From assembly GCF_047275745.1 (NCBI RefSeq), contig NZ_JBKQWU010000013.1, forward strand, positions 28,667 to 92,666: a DNA stretch of 64,000 bases, read 5' to 3'. The translations under genes were made by a program, and so were the position numbers. Source of the stretch: Amaricoccus sp047275745 (lineage in GTDB: Bacteria; Pseudomonadota; Alphaproteobacteria; Rhodobacterales; Rhodobacteraceae). This document shows positions 37,301-46,320 of the stretch, one piece after another (within the stretch, counting starts at the first letter, position 1; each line of letters opens with the position of its first letter). Below the pieces are notes generated by a model. It had not been told where the DNA came from. It searched no databases and saw nothing but the letters and a program-made list of their open reading frames with translations.

Positions 37301-38846
37301 CTCGCCGCCGCCGCACCACGACATCTACTCGATCGAGGACCTGGCACAGCTGATCTACGACCTGAAGCAGATCAACCCGCGCGCCAAGGTCTGCGTGAAG
37401 CTGGTCTCGCAGTCGGGCGTCGGCACGATCGCGGCCGGCGTCGCCAAGGCGAAGGCGGATGTGATCCTGATCTCTGGCCACAACGGTGGAACCGGCGCCT
37501 CGCCGATCACCTCGATCAAGTTCGCGGGCCTGCCCTGGGAAATGGGTCTCTCCGAGGCGCATCAGGTGCTGACGATCAACAACCTCCGCGACCGGGTGAC
37601 GCTCCGCACCGATGGCGGGCTCCGGACGGGCCGCGACATCGTGATCGCCGCGATGCTCGGCGCGCAGGAGTTCGGCATCGGCACCGCCGCGCTGATCGCG
37701 ATGGGCTGCATCATGGTGCGCCAGTGCCAGTCGAACACCTGCCCGGTCGGCGTCTGCACGCAGGACCCGAGCCTGAGGGAGAAGTTCACCGGCACCGCCG
37801 ACAAGGTCGTCAACCTCATCAGCTTCTACGCGCAGGAAGTGCGCGAGGTGCTGGCGAGCGTCGGTGCGAAGTCGATCGACGAGGTCATCGGCCGGGCGGA
37901 TCTCCTGACGCAGGTGAGCCGCGGGTCGGAGCATCTCGACGATCTCGACCTTAACCCGCTACTCATCAACGTCGATCAGGGCGAACGGCAGGTCTATGAT
38001 CGGGCGCAGCCGCGGCAGCCGGTGCTCGATACGCTCGACGCGCAGATCGTCTCGGACGCCGAGCCGTTCTTCAAGGACGGCGAGAAGATGCAGCTCTCCT
38101 ACGCGGTGCAGAACACGCTGCGCTCGATCGGCACGCGGGCCTCGAGCCATATCGTCCAGCGGTTCGGGATGAAGAACAATCTCCAGACCGATCATCTGAC
38201 GATCAAGCTCGCAGGTTCCGCCGGTCAGTCGCTCGGCGCCTTCGCGGCGCCCGGGTTGAAGATCGAGGTCTCGGGCGAGGCGAACGACTACGTGGGCAAG
38301 GGTCTCTCGGGGGGCACCATCGTCGTGAAGCCGCCGCTTGGCTCGCCCCTGGTGCCGCATGACAATGCGATCATCGGCAATACCGTCCTCTACGGCGCGA
38401 CGGCGGGCAAGCTCTTCGCCAACGGCCGGGCTGGCGAGCGGTTCTGCGTCCGCAACTCCGGCGCCGAGGTGGTGATCGAGGGCTGCGGTTCGAACGGCTG
38501 CGAGTACATGACGGGCGGCACAGCGGTGATCCTCGGCCGGTTCGGCGACAATTTCGGCGCCGGCATGACCGGGGGCATGGCCTTCCTCTGGGACCCGGAG
38601 GGCGAGATCGACATGCGCCTCAACCCGGAGAGCGTCATCTCGGTCGCGATCGAATCCGCGGAATGGGCGGCCGAGCTTCGCGGGTTGGTCGAGGAACATC
38701 TGGAGGAGACCGGCAGCCCCCGCGCCGCCGACATCCTGCGGCACTGGGAGGACAACCTGCCGAAGTTCCGGCAGATCGTCCCGAAGGAGATGCTGGCCCG
38801 GCTCAGATACCCGCTGAGCGACAAGCCGGCCGCCGCGACGGCCTGA
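34320..38846 (+). CDS. gltB: Glutamate synthase (NADPH) large subunit
   Basis: GltB makes two glutamates from glutamine and 2-oxoglutarate. The 1508-residue precursor has a propeptide of about 33 residues before the catalytic Cys34 (HASCGVG) of the class II amidotransferase domain. It also has the central and FMN-binding synthase domains (KPGEGGQLPG, SGHNGGTGASP), 3Fe-4S cysteines in CQSNTCPVGVC and the C-terminal beta-helix (GCGSNGCEYMTGG). The ATG at 34320 is preceded by AGGAGA. It ends at a clear terminator. Confidence 0.97.
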   Translation: MTVYDDAWVARMEAEYARLEAEGLYHPEQEHASCGVGLVVAIDGKPRRQVVDSALKALSSIWHRGAVDADGKTGDGAGIHVQIPTGFFEDQVRRTGHTPRGEKLAVGQIFLPRSDFGAQETCRTIVETEVLRMGHYIYGWRHVPLDISCLGLKANATRPEIEQILISNAKGVDEETFERELYVIRRRIEKAAAGIRDFYVCSLSCRSVIYKGMMLAEHVSVFYPDLKDPAFESAFAIYHQRYSTNTFPRWWLAQPFRMLAHNGEINTLKGNLGWLKSHEIRMSSDYFGDQAEDIKPIVLAGSSDSAALDNVFEVFVRAGRTAPMAKTMLVPEAWSKLATKMPQAWLDMYSYSNAVMEPWDGPAALAMTDGRWVCGGLDRNGLRPMRYVVTGDGLVIAGSEAGMVPTDEMTVREKGALGPGQMLAVDMAEAKLYHDAEIKDLLAASQPFGDWVGSITDLEQLTTEVEEKPMFDGAELRRRQIAAGFSVEELEVVVHAMAEDGKEAIGSMGDDTPPAVLSGKYRPLSHYFRQNFSQVTNPPIDSLREHRVMSLKTRFGNLKNVLDQNNGQTEILQLESPFVSNAAFDAMARHFGEAATTIDCTFPVGGDQTELQTGLARIRSEAEEAVRAGANHVILTDEHQSADRVGMPMILATSAVHSWLTRKGLRTFTSLNVRSAECIDPHYFAVLIGSGATTVNAYLAQDSIADRIARGLIPGSLTEATRRFREAVDQGLLKIMSKMGISVISSYRGGLNFEAVGLSRAMVAEYFPGMLSRISGIGVSGVQKQVEGVHARAWLRGDAVLPIGGLYKARRSGETHAWEAQAMHILQAACDKGSYDLWKQYSKAMQSRPPIQLRDLLDFQPKTPAVPLSQVESITAIRKRFVTPGMSLGALGPEAHKTLNVAMNRIGAKSDSGEGGEDPAHYLPEPNGDNPSAKIKQVASGRFGVTADYLNHCEELEIKVAQGAKPGEGGQLPGIKVTELIARLRHSTQGVTLISPPPHHDIYSIEDLAQLIYDLKQINPRAKVCVKLVSQSGVGTIAAGVAKAKADVILISGHNGGTGASPITSIKFAGLPWEMGLSEAHQVLTINNLRDRVTLRTDGGLRTGRDIVIAAMLGAQEFGIGTAALIAMGCIMVRQCQSNTCPVGVCTQDPSLREKFTGTADKVVNLISFYAQEVREVLASVGAKSIDEVIGRADLLTQVSRGSEHLDDLDLNPLLINVDQGERQVYDRAQPRQPVLDTLDAQIVSDAEPFFKDGEKMQLSYAVQNTLRSIGTRASSHIVQRFGMKNNLQTDHLTIKLAGSAGQSLGAFAAPGLKIEVSGEANDYVGKGLSGGTIVVKPPLGSPLVPHDNAIIGNTVLYGATAGKLFANGRAGERFCVRNSGAEVVIEGCGSNGCEYMTGGTAVILGRFGDNFGAGMTGGMAFLWDPEGEIDMRLNPESVISVAIESAEWAAELRGLVEEHLEETGSPRAADILRHWEDNLPKFRQIVPKEMLARLRYPLSDKPAAATA

Positions 38847-38880
38847 TCCCGGCGGGAACGCGAAGAAACGGCGGATCATC

Positions 38881-38909
38881 AACGCCCCGGCCAACCGAGC
38901 CGGGGCGTT
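38881..38909 (+). terminator. Terminator hairpin after gltB
   Basis: AACGCCCCGGC and its exact complement form an 11-bp stem with a 7-base loop, 35 bases after the gltB stop. Confidence 0.8.
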
Positions 38910-38999
38910 GCCGTTTCCAGCTTCCGTCAGCCTCCAGCACTTGCGCGACCGCGATAATCCCGGCACGAACGGGGGCAGAATGAGAGGAACGGTCGGCCG

Positions 39000-39668
39000 G
39001 TGATCATGCGTTTCTGGAGACTGCTGCGCCGCCTCATCGCGACCGCGGTCGTTCTCGCGATCATTCTCGTCCTGCTGTTCCGCTTCGTGCCTCCCCCGAC
39101 CAACTACTACATGCTCTCCGAGCGGCTGCGCCTCGGGGAGATCGAGCGGGACTGGGTGCCGATCGGCGAGATGGCGGAATGGCTGCCGCTCGCCGCCGCC
39201 GCCGCCGAGGATGCGAATTTCTGCGCGCATTCCGGTTTCGACATCGAGGGCATCCGCGGCGCGCTCGCGGATGAGGACCGGCTGAGGGGCGCCAGCACGA
39301 TCAGCCAGCAGGTGGCGAAGAACGTCTTCCTCTGGCCGGCGCGCAGCTGGCTCCGCAAGGGGCTCGAGGTCGGATTCGCCGTGCTGATCGAGCTCACCTG
39401 GTCCAAGCGGCGCATCATGGAGGTCTATCTCAACGTGGCCGAATTCGGTGAGGGTATCTTCGGGGTCGAGGCGGCGTCGCGGCGCTACTTCGACACGAGC
39501 GCCTCCGGGATGACGCCCCGGGCCTCGGCGCGGCTCATGGCGGTGCTGCCGGACCCGAAGAACCGCTCGCCCGTCAGTGGCACGCGCTACATCCAGTCGC
39601 GCGGCCGGGCGATCGAGCAGGGTGCGGGCACGCTCCGCGAGGACGGCCGCGCGGCGTGCTTCCTCTGA
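39000..39668 (+). CDS. mtgA: Monofunctional peptidoglycan transglycosylase MtgA
   Basis: MtgA polymerises lipid II into glycan strands. The 222-residue GT51 protein has one N-terminal membrane helix (residues 12-30) and the catalytic motif AEDANFCAHSGFD with Glu70, followed by RGASTISQQVAKNVFLW. A GTG at 39000 fits the AGAGGAA spacing better than the ATG at 39006. The neighbouring gene resembles the division factor FzlA. Confidence 0.92.
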   Translation: MIMRFWRLLRRLIATAVVLAIILVLLFRFVPPPTNYYMLSERLRLGEIERDWVPIGEMAEWLPLAAAAAEDANFCAHSGFDIEGIRGALADEDRLRGASTISQQVAKNVFLWPARSWLRKGLEVGFAVLIELTWSKRRIMEVYLNVAEFGEGIFGVEAASRRYFDTSASGMTPRASARLMAVLPDPKNRSPVSGTRYIQSRGRAIEQGAGTLREDGRAACFL

Positions 39669-39806
39669 CCCGCCTCCGACCCTAGGAGCGAGCGGCGGCG
39701 CGGGCGAGCTTTCGCCGACCGGGTCCGGGGCCACGCCGGGCGCGGTGGTTGATGCCGGGGGAATTCGCGGCGATAAGGAGGAATCGAGCAAGGAAAGGCA
39801 GCGAAA

Positions 39807-40472
39807 ATGCGCCGTCTCTATCACATGCCCCTGTCGCCCTTCTGCCGCAAGATCCGACTCGTCCTCGCCGAAAAGAAGATCGAGGTCGAACTGGTCGAGG
39901 AAAAGCCCTGGGAACGCCGCATGGACTACTTGCGGATGAACCCCTCGGGCAAGGTTCCACTGCTCAAGCTCGATGATCTCGTGCTCGCGGAGTCGAATGC
40001 GATCTTCGAATATATCGAGGAAACCCACCCCGATCCGCCGCTCCTGCCGCGCAAACCCGCCGCCCGGGCCGAGGCGCGGCGGCTCGCGGCTTGGTTCGAC
40101 GACAAGTTCCACCATGAAGTGACGGCGAACCTGCTCTATGAGCGGGTGAACAAGAAGCTCTCCAAGACCGGCTATCCCGAGAGCGACAAGATCAAGGCCG
40201 GACTCCGGAACATCAAGTACCACCTCGACTACATGGAGTGGCTGTTCGAGGCGCGAAGCTGGCTTGCCGGGGATCAGATGACGATCGCCGACTTCGCCGC
40301 CGCGGCGCAATTGTCCTCGCTCGACTATGTGTCGGATGTCGACTGGACCCGCGGCCAGGGCGTGCGGGACTGGTACGCCAAGATCAAGTCGCGCCCGGCC
40401 TTCCGCTCGATCCTCGCCGATCTTGTGCCGGGCTTCACGCCGCCGCAACATTACGCCGATCTGGATTTCTGA
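39807..40472 (+). CDS. Glutathione S-transferase family protein, probably FzlA-like
   Basis: The 221-residue protein has an N-terminal thioredoxin-fold GST domain (MPLSPFCRKIRLVLAEK; NPSGKVPLL; ESNAIFEYIEE) and an all-helical C-terminal domain. The Ser-Pro-Phe-Cys motif and the C-terminal tail P-P-Q-H-Y-A-D-L-D-F resemble what I recall of FzlA, the alphaproteobacterial GST homologue that binds FtsZ filaments and is needed for constriction. A catalytic GST is the alternative. The queG gene follows after 10 bases. Confidence 0.75.
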   Translation: MRRLYHMPLSPFCRKIRLVLAEKKIEVELVEEKPWERRMDYLRMNPSGKVPLLKLDDLVLAESNAIFEYIEETHPDPPLLPRKPAARAEARRLAAWFDDKFHHEVTANLLYERVNKKLSKTGYPESDKIKAGLRNIKYHLDYMEWLFEARSWLAGDQMTIADFAAAAQLSSLDYVSDVDWTRGQGVRDWYAKIKSRPAFRSILADLVPGFTPPQHYADLDF

Positions 40473-40482
40473 GGGAGAGGTC

Positions 40483-41586
40483 ATGGCGGACGCGGGGCGG
40501 GACGGGCTCGCCGCGCGGATCGAGGCGCGGGCGCTGGCGGAAGGCTTCTCCGCCTGCGGCTTCTGCGCGCCCGATGCGATCCCGCGCGCGAAGGAGCGGC
40601 TCGCGGGTTTCGTCGCGGCGGGGCACCACGGCACGATGGCCTGGATGGCCGAGCGCATGGGCTGGCGCGGCGATCCTTCGGCGCTCTGGCCGGAGGCGCG
40701 CACCGTCATCATGCTGGCCGAGGTCTACACACCGGAGGAAGACCCGCTGGCGCTGCTCTCCCGGCCCGACCGCGCCAATGTCAGCGTCTATGCGCGGGGG
40801 CGAGACTATCACGACACGGTCAAGAAGCGGCTGAAACGGCTCGGCCGCTGGCTGGTCGCGGAGACCGGGGCCGGGATCAAGGTCTTCGTCGATACGGCGC
40901 CGGTGATGGAGAAGCCGCTGGCGGAGGCCGCCGGGCTCGGCTGGCAGGGCAAGCACACCAATCTGGTGAGCCGCGGCCTCGGCAACTGGTTCTTCCTCGG
41001 CGCGATCTTCACGACGCTCGACCTGCCGCGGTCCGCGGCGGAAAGCGATCACTGCGGCTCCTGCCGCGCCTGCCTCGACATCTGCCCGACCGGCGCCTTT
41101 CCGGCGCCCTACCGGCTCGATGCCCGCAAGTGCATTTCCTATCTCACCATCGAGCACGCCGGGCCCATCGATCCGGACCTGCGGGTGAAGCTCGGCAACC
41201 GGATCTACGGCTGCGACGACTGCCTCGCCGTCTGTCCGTGGAACAAGTTCGCGGGCGTCGCGCGGGAGACCGCCTATCACGCGCGCGAGACGCTTCGCTC
41301 ACCCGCGCTCCGGGACCTCGCGGCGCTGGACGACACGGGCTTCCGGGCGCTCTTCTCCGGCTCGCCGATCAAGCGGATCGGCCGGAACCGGTTCCTGCGC
41401 AACGTGGCTTATGCGATCGGCAATTCCGGTGACGCGGCGCTCATCCCCGCGGTGGAACCTCTGACCTCGGACGCGGACCCGGTTGTAGCCGAGGCCGCGG
41501 AATGGGCTCTGGCGCGGCTTCGGTCAGCCGTTGCAGGTTCCGCCGCGCCGCCCCCGCGAGATCGCTCCTCGGATGCTGCTCGATGA
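40483..41586 (+). CDS. queG: Epoxyqueuosine reductase QueG
   Basis: QueG reduces epoxyqueuosine to queuosine in tRNA, using cobalamin and two 4Fe-4S clusters. The 367-residue protein shows the cluster motifs CGSCRACLDICPTGAF and GCDDCLAVCPWNKF and an N-terminal DUF1730-like region (GTMAWMAERMGWRGDP). The C-terminal 49 codons overlap the end of the convergent TPR gene. It is probably co-transcribed with the GST-like gene. Confidence 0.94.
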   Translation: MADAGRDGLAARIEARALAEGFSACGFCAPDAIPRAKERLAGFVAAGHHGTMAWMAERMGWRGDPSALWPEARTVIMLAEVYTPEEDPLALLSRPDRANVSVYARGRDYHDTVKKRLKRLGRWLVAETGAGIKVFVDTAPVMEKPLAEAAGLGWQGKHTNLVSRGLGNWFFLGAIFTTLDLPRSAAESDHCGSCRACLDICPTGAFPAPYRLDARKCISYLTIEHAGPIDPDLRVKLGNRIYGCDDCLAVCPWNKFAGVARETAYHARETLRSPALRDLAALDDTGFRALFSGSPIKRIGRNRFLRNVAYAIGNSGDAALIPAVEPLTSDADPVVAEAAEWALARLRSAVAGSAAPPPRDRSSDAAR

Positions 41587-42403
41587 GCCGCATCCAGGAT
41601 CGCGCGGCCTCCGCCGTATCTCCTTCGATGGCGAGCGCCGCCGCCTGCTCGAACAGGGCTTCCGGCAGGTCCGGCGCGAGCGCCAGCGCCCGCCGCGCCT
41701 CGGTCAGCGCTCCCCCGGTATCGCCGAGGTGGCGGAGCGTCGCCGCGCGGAGCGCACGGGCGGTGGCGTCATCGGGCGCATGTTCGAGGGCCTTGTCGAG
41801 CGAACTCCGGGCCGCCGCCCAGTCTTCGAGCCCGGCCTCGGCGCGCGCGAGGCTGATCCAGCGCCCGGAGGTCGGGTCGGTCAGGCGGTTCGCCGCGAGC
41901 AGCGCCTCCCGCGCCAGATCGGGCCGGTCGAGGCCGAGCCAGAGCCGCGCCGCGTCCTCGTAGGTCGTGGCACGCAGGCCCATGTCCATCGCCCGGTTCG
42001 GATTCTGCGCGAGCGCGGTCAGGATTCGCGCCGCGGATGCGTCGGCGCCCATGGCGTCGAGCGCCGCCGCCTCGCAGAACCGCGCCTCGACGCCACCGCC
42101 GAGCCGGTACCAGAGCGCCGCCTTCTCCCGTGCCGTCGAAGCGTCGCGATTGATCTCGGTCTGGCATTGCTCGGCGGAACCGATTCCGGCATCGCTCGGG
42201 CGCGCCGAGACATCGAGCCGCGGGCCGCCGGCGGTCAGGCCGTTCGCGCTGTGGCCGTCGAGGAACGGGCCGCTCACGCGCGGACCATCATCCTGCGGTC
42301 CATCGACCCGCGGGCTGTCGGAGTCGGCCGCGGGCATGATGTCGTCCGCCCAGGCTCCACCCGCGGCGAGAAGCAGGACGAGGATGAGGAAATGCCTTCG
42401 CAT
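41441..42403 (-). CDS. Periplasmic tetratricopeptide-repeat protein
   Basis: The 320-residue protein has a signal peptide (MRRHFLILVLLLAAGGAWA), a low-complexity Gly/Pro/Asp segment with repeated D-G-P units, then TPR-like helices from about residue 95 to 300 (for example DDATARALRAATLRHLGDTGG and EARRALALAPDLPEALFEQA, each read in part). It has no recognisable enzyme motif. Its last 146 bases overlap convergent queG. The role is unknown; TPR proteins usually mediate protein contacts. Confidence 0.75.
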   Translation of the reverse strand: MRRHFLILVLLLAAGGAWADDIMPAADSDSPRVDGPQDDGPRVSGPFLDGHSANGLTAGGPRLDVSARPSDAGIGSAEQCQTEINRDASTAREKAALWYRLGGGVEARFCEAAALDAMGADASAARILTALAQNPNRAMDMGLRATTYEDAARLWLGLDRPDLAREALLAANRLTDPTSGRWISLARAEAGLEDWAAARSSLDKALEHAPDDATARALRAATLRHLGDTGGALTEARRALALAPDLPEALFEQAAALAIEGDTAEAARSWMRLIEQHPRSDLAGAARRNLQRLTEAAPEPIPRPRLQPGPRPRSEVPPRG

Positions 42404-42453
42404 GGTCGCCACATTCCCATAGTGGTCTGACAGGAGCTGAAAGGGAGGGGCCC

Positions 42454-43305
42454 ATGTCTGGCGGACCGGTGCTGCTGTCGCTGGGTTATGGCTACTCGGC
42501 GGCGGCCTTCGCGGCAACCCTTCCCGGGGACTGGCGGCGGATTGGCACCACTCGGTCGCAGGCGAAGGCCGCCGTGATGGCGGCCGAGGGCGTCGAACCC
42601 GTCGATCCGGGCGACGAGACGGCGCTCACCCGCGCGATCGCGGCGGCGGATCACGTCCTGATCTCGGTTCCACCGGGACCGGAGGGCGATCCGATGCTCG
42701 CGCGCTACCGCGCCGCGCTGATCGCGGCGCGGCCGCGCTGGGTCGGATATCTCTCGACGACCGGGGTTTATGGCGACAGGGGGGGCGGCTGGGTCGACGA
42801 GGCGAGCGAGCTTCGCCCGGTGAACGAGCGGAGCGCGCGCCGGGCGCGGGCCGAAGCCGACTGGCTCGCGACCGGACTGCCGGTGGAGATCTTCCGGCTG
42901 GCCGGGATCTACGGGCCGGGGCGGAGCGTCTTCGACCGGCTCCGCGAGGGGCGCGCGCAGCGGATCGCGAAGCCGGGGCAGGTCTTCAGCCGGGTCCACG
43001 CGGAGGACATCGCCGGCGCGCTTCGGGCCGCCGTCGCGAAACCGGCGCCGGGGCGCGTGCTGAACCTCGCCGACGACGAGCCTGCCCCGCCGGGGGAGGT
43101 GATCGTCTACGCCGCCGCTCTGCTCGGGGTCGATCCGCCACCGGAGATCTCCTTCGACGAGGCCGATCTCGGGCCGATGGCGCGCAGCTTCTACAACGAG
43201 TCGAAGCGGGTCTCGAACCGGCGGATGCGCGAGGAACTCGGCTACGCGCCGCTCTATCCGGACTATCGCTCCGGCCTCCGCGCGGTGTTGGCCGCGGGCG
43301 GATGA
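42454..43305 (+). CDS. SDR family NAD(P)-dependent epimerase-like protein (YeeZ-type)
   Basis: The 283-residue Rossmann-fold protein begins with LLSLGYGYSAAAFAA, a modified nucleotide-binding loop, and has LSTTGVYGDRGGGWVDE and RLAGIYGPGRS, as in nucleotide-sugar epimerase relatives such as YeeZ. The classical YxxxK pair is not obvious, so activity is uncertain. It is divergent from the TPR gene. Confidence 0.78.
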   Translation: MSGGPVLLSLGYGYSAAAFAATLPGDWRRIGTTRSQAKAAVMAAEGVEPVDPGDETALTRAIAAADHVLISVPPGPEGDPMLARYRAALIAARPRWVGYLSTTGVYGDRGGGWVDEASELRPVNERSARRARAEADWLATGLPVEIFRLAGIYGPGRSVFDRLREGRAQRIAKPGQVFSRVHAEDIAGALRAAVAKPAPGRVLNLADDEPAPPGEVIVYAAALLGVDPPPEISFDEADLGPMARSFYNESKRVSNRRMREELGYAPLYPDYRSGLRAVLAAGG

Positions 43306-43468
43306 GCTTCGCGCGCCGCTCGCGAGGTGTGAGGGATCGGCGCAACACCATCGCCGGTTTCGTGGCGACCACGGCCGATCAAGGGTGGCGCTCAGGGTCC
43401 GAATCCGACAATGTCGCTCGAAAATCTGGCACCGGCCCGGAGAAAACCGGGCCATTGAGGTAGGTGGA

Positions 43469-45637
43469 ATGTCGGACTGGCGACCGCGCGCGGGAATGGC
43501 CACGGCTGCTCTGGCTTCGGTTTCGGCCCTGGCCCTCGGCTTCATGGCAACGGCCGAGGAAGCACCTCGCCCGAGGCCGAGCGTCAACCTCTACGGCAAT
43601 CCCGGCCTGATCGACATGCCCTCGGCCGAGATGATGCCCGATGGCCAGATGACGCTCTCCTGGAGCCGGTTCGACGGCATGAGCCGCCGGCAGTTCAATT
43701 TCCAGGTCCTGCCGTGGCTGACCGGCTCGCTGCGCTATTCGACCATCGAGAACTGGGGACGTCCGGACATCCCGGATTATGACCTCTGGGACCGGAGCTT
43801 CGACTTCCGTCTGCGGCTGCTCGAGGACAAGGGACCCTGGCAGCCCAGCCTCTCGCTCGGCTTCCGCGACTTCCTCGGCACGGGCGTCTATTCGGGCGAA
43901 TACCTCGTCGCCTCGAAGCGGATCGTGCCCGATGTGACCGTGACCGCGGGCGTCGGCTGGGGGCGTTTCGCCGGGGTGAACGGGTTCAAGAACCCGTTCT
44001 GCTCGTTCTCGGACGGGATGTGCGAGCGCGACGAGGATTACGGCGAGGGCGGCAAGCCCGCCTTCGGCCGCTTCTTCCGCGGAGAGGACGCGGCCTTCTT
44101 CGGTGGCGTCGAATGGCGCACGCCCTATGACGGGCTGACCCTGAAGGCGGAATATTCCTCCGACGCCTACGAGCGCGAGCAGGAAGGCCCGACCTCGCAT
44201 TTCGAGCGGAAGAATCCGTTCAACTTCGGCGCCGAATACCGGTTCACCGAGGGGATCACGGTCGGCGGCTACTACATGTACGGCGACAAGCTCGGCTTCA
44301 ACATCGCGCTGAGCGGCAATCCGAACAAGCCGCTGACGCCGCAGGATCTGGGCGTCGGCCCGATCCCGACCACCGCCCGGCCCGAGGGCGCGCCGATGGG
44401 CGAGGGCTGGCAGAACGATCCGGCGAAGCGGGCGCAGCTTTCGACCGCGCTCGCCGAGGCGATGGACACGGAGGGCATCCGGCTCGAACGCATCACCTTC
44501 CGCGGGTCCGAAGTCGATGTGCTGATCCAGAACCGCCGCTACAATCAGGAGCCGCGCGCGATCGGCCGCGCCACCCGGGTGCTGCAGGTCGGCATGCCGG
44601 CGAATGTGCGGGTCTTCAACATCACTTCGGTCGCCGAGGGGATCGAGACGACCACGACGACGATCAACCGCGCCGAATACGAACGCCAGATCGCGGGCTG
44701 GGACGCCGGGCAGCGCAGCTGGGACACGGTCGGACTCGCGGGCGCCTGGAGCGATCCGGCGAGCTATCCCGTCTGGACGCGGCCGGATCTCTACCCGTCC
44801 TTCGACTGGACCGTGCTGCCGCAGCCCTATCTCGTGCTGCTCACGCCGGGCGAGCCGATCCGGATCGGCCTCAACCTCGACGCCAATGTGACGCTGCGCG
44901 TGTCGCAGGGCCTGTCCTTCAATCTCGGCGTCAGCCAGCCGCTCTTCGGCACCTATGACGATCCGGGCGATTCCGACAGCACGCTGCCGCATGTCCGCTC
45001 CAACACGTCGCGCTACTATTCCGGCAAGAACCTCCGGATGACCAACCTCACCAGCGATTATGTCTTCAAGCTGAACGAGAATACCTATGGCCAGGTCTCG
45101 GCCGGTTATCTCGAACGGCAGTTCGCGGGCCTCTATTCCGAGGTGCTGTGGAAGCCGGTGGGCCAGAACTGGGGCCTCGGCGCCGAACTCGCCTATGTGA
45201 AGCAGCGCGAGTGGGATGCGCCCTTGGGGCTGACCGACTACGACGTGGTGACCGGTTTCGGCTCCGTCTACTGGGAGACCGGCTGGTACGGGATGGAAGT
45301 CGAGCTCGATGCGGGCCGGTATCTCGCCGGCGACTGGGGCAGCACGCTGACCGTGACGCGCGAATTCGCCAACGGCTGGGCCGTGGGCGCCTATGCGACG
45401 CTGACCGACGTGACCTCCGAGGACTACGGCGAGGGCAGTTTCGACAAGGGCGTGATGATCACCATCCCGTTCCGCTGGACCGTCCCGTTCGAGACCGACG
45501 CGCGGAACTCGATCCAGCTCACCTCGATCTCGCGCGATGGCGGCGCACAGCTCGATGTGGCCAACGATCTCTGGGGTACGGTCAAGGAATTCGATCGCCG
45601 GCACATGCAACAGAACTGGGGCTCGTTCTGGCAATGA
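43469..45637 (+). CDS. YjbH/GfcD family outer-membrane polysaccharide-export protein
   Basis: The 722-residue protein has a signal peptide and the YjbH start signature NLYGNPGLIDMPSAEMMPDG near residues 40-60. A long beta-rich region follows, then a C-terminal barrel-like part with many aromatic residues ending in F-W. In enterobacteria YjbH acts with YjbEFG in exopolysaccharide secretion. Here it overlaps a YjbF-like lipoprotein gene by four bases (ATGA). The ATG at 43469 is preceded by AGGTGG. Confidence 0.85.
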   Translation: MSDWRPRAGMATAALASVSALALGFMATAEEAPRPRPSVNLYGNPGLIDMPSAEMMPDGQMTLSWSRFDGMSRRQFNFQVLPWLTGSLRYSTIENWGRPDIPDYDLWDRSFDFRLRLLEDKGPWQPSLSLGFRDFLGTGVYSGEYLVASKRIVPDVTVTAGVGWGRFAGVNGFKNPFCSFSDGMCERDEDYGEGGKPAFGRFFRGEDAAFFGGVEWRTPYDGLTLKAEYSSDAYEREQEGPTSHFERKNPFNFGAEYRFTEGITVGGYYMYGDKLGFNIALSGNPNKPLTPQDLGVGPIPTTARPEGAPMGEGWQNDPAKRAQLSTALAEAMDTEGIRLERITFRGSEVDVLIQNRRYNQEPRAIGRATRVLQVGMPANVRVFNITSVAEGIETTTTTINRAEYERQIAGWDAGQRSWDTVGLAGAWSDPASYPVWTRPDLYPSFDWTVLPQPYLVLLTPGEPIRIGLNLDANVTLRVSQGLSFNLGVSQPLFGTYDDPGDSDSTLPHVRSNTSRYYSGKNLRMTNLTSDYVFKLNENTYGQVSAGYLERQFAGLYSEVLWKPVGQNWGLGAELAYVKQREWDAPLGLTDYDVVTGFGSVYWETGWYGMEVELDAGRYLAGDWGSTLTVTREFANGWAVGAYATLTDVTSEDYGEGSFDKGVMITIPFRWTVPFETDARNSIQLTSISRDGGAQLDVANDLWGTVKEFDRRHMQQNWGSFWQ

Positions 45638-46320
45638 GGCTGACAGTTCTCGCCACGCTGCTGCTCACCGCGCTCGCCGGCTGCACCGACGAAGGGCTGA
45701 ACCCGATCGTCTCGCGGGCGATCGACGAGGTGAACCCATTCGACGGCACGGCGGCCCCGGCGCCGGGGCAACCCGTCACCCGCGAACAGATCAACCGCGC
45801 CGATGTCGCAACGATCCGCGCGCGCCTCGTCGCGGACAAGTCGCCGACCTATCTCGTCGCGGCGGCGAACAATCGCGGCTACATCACCTATGCCTCGGGG
45901 CTGCGGCAGCTCGTCATCATGCGCAACTCGCAGGTCACCGGGACGCGCGGGCTGGGCTATGACCTCCTCTCGGCGAAATCGACCACGCCCGATCCGCTGG
46001 CGACGCCGATGCCGATCTCGCAATGGCCCGCCCTGGTGCAGCGCAGCTACGAATTCCCCGCCAGCGCGCCCCGCGGCCGGATCGAGACCTTCGACTGCCG
46101 GTTCGAGCGCGGCGCGGTCAAGGACATGGAGATCCTCGGCGAGGCGCATCGCGGCGTGGAGATCAGCGAGTATTGCGACGGCCCTTCGGGCTCGTTCGAG
46201 CAGCTGCATTTCGCGGATGCGTCCAGCGGTTTCGTCTGGCGCACACTGAGCTGGCTCGGGCCGCAGCAGGGGTTGATCGACATCGAGGTCGTGCTTCCCT
46301 ACACCGGCTCTCCCCGCTAG
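45634..46320 (+). CDS. YjbF/GfcB family lipoprotein
   Basis: The 228-residue protein has a lipoprotein signal with lipobox L-A-G-C (Cys17). The body includes GYITYASGLRQLVIMRNSQV and TRGLGYDLLSA, which fit the YjbF/GfcB family linked to group 4 capsule or exopolysaccharide export. It is translationally coupled to the YjbH gene. YjbE and YjbG homologues are not evident, and no glycosyltransferases are adjacent. Confidence 0.82.
   Translation: MRLTVLATLLLTALAGCTDEGLNPIVSRAIDEVNPFDGTAAPAPGQPVTREQINRADVATIRARLVADKSPTYLVAAANNRGYITYASGLRQLVIMRNSQVTGTRGLGYDLLSAKSTTPDPLATPMPISQWPALVQRSYEFPASAPRGRIETFDCRFERGAVKDMEILGEAHRGVEISEYCDGPSGSFEQLHFADASSGFVWRTLSWLGPQQGLIDIEVVLPYTGSPR

Noticed and set aside
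37959..40712. A 900-codon minus-strand frame across the end of gltB, mtgA and the GST gene
   Set aside because: It spans three well-supported plus-strand genes and a terminator, which a real gene would not.
43379..45634. A 750-codon frame antisense to the YjbH gene
   Set aside because: The plus strand encodes a recognisable signal peptide and family motifs; the antisense frame shows none.
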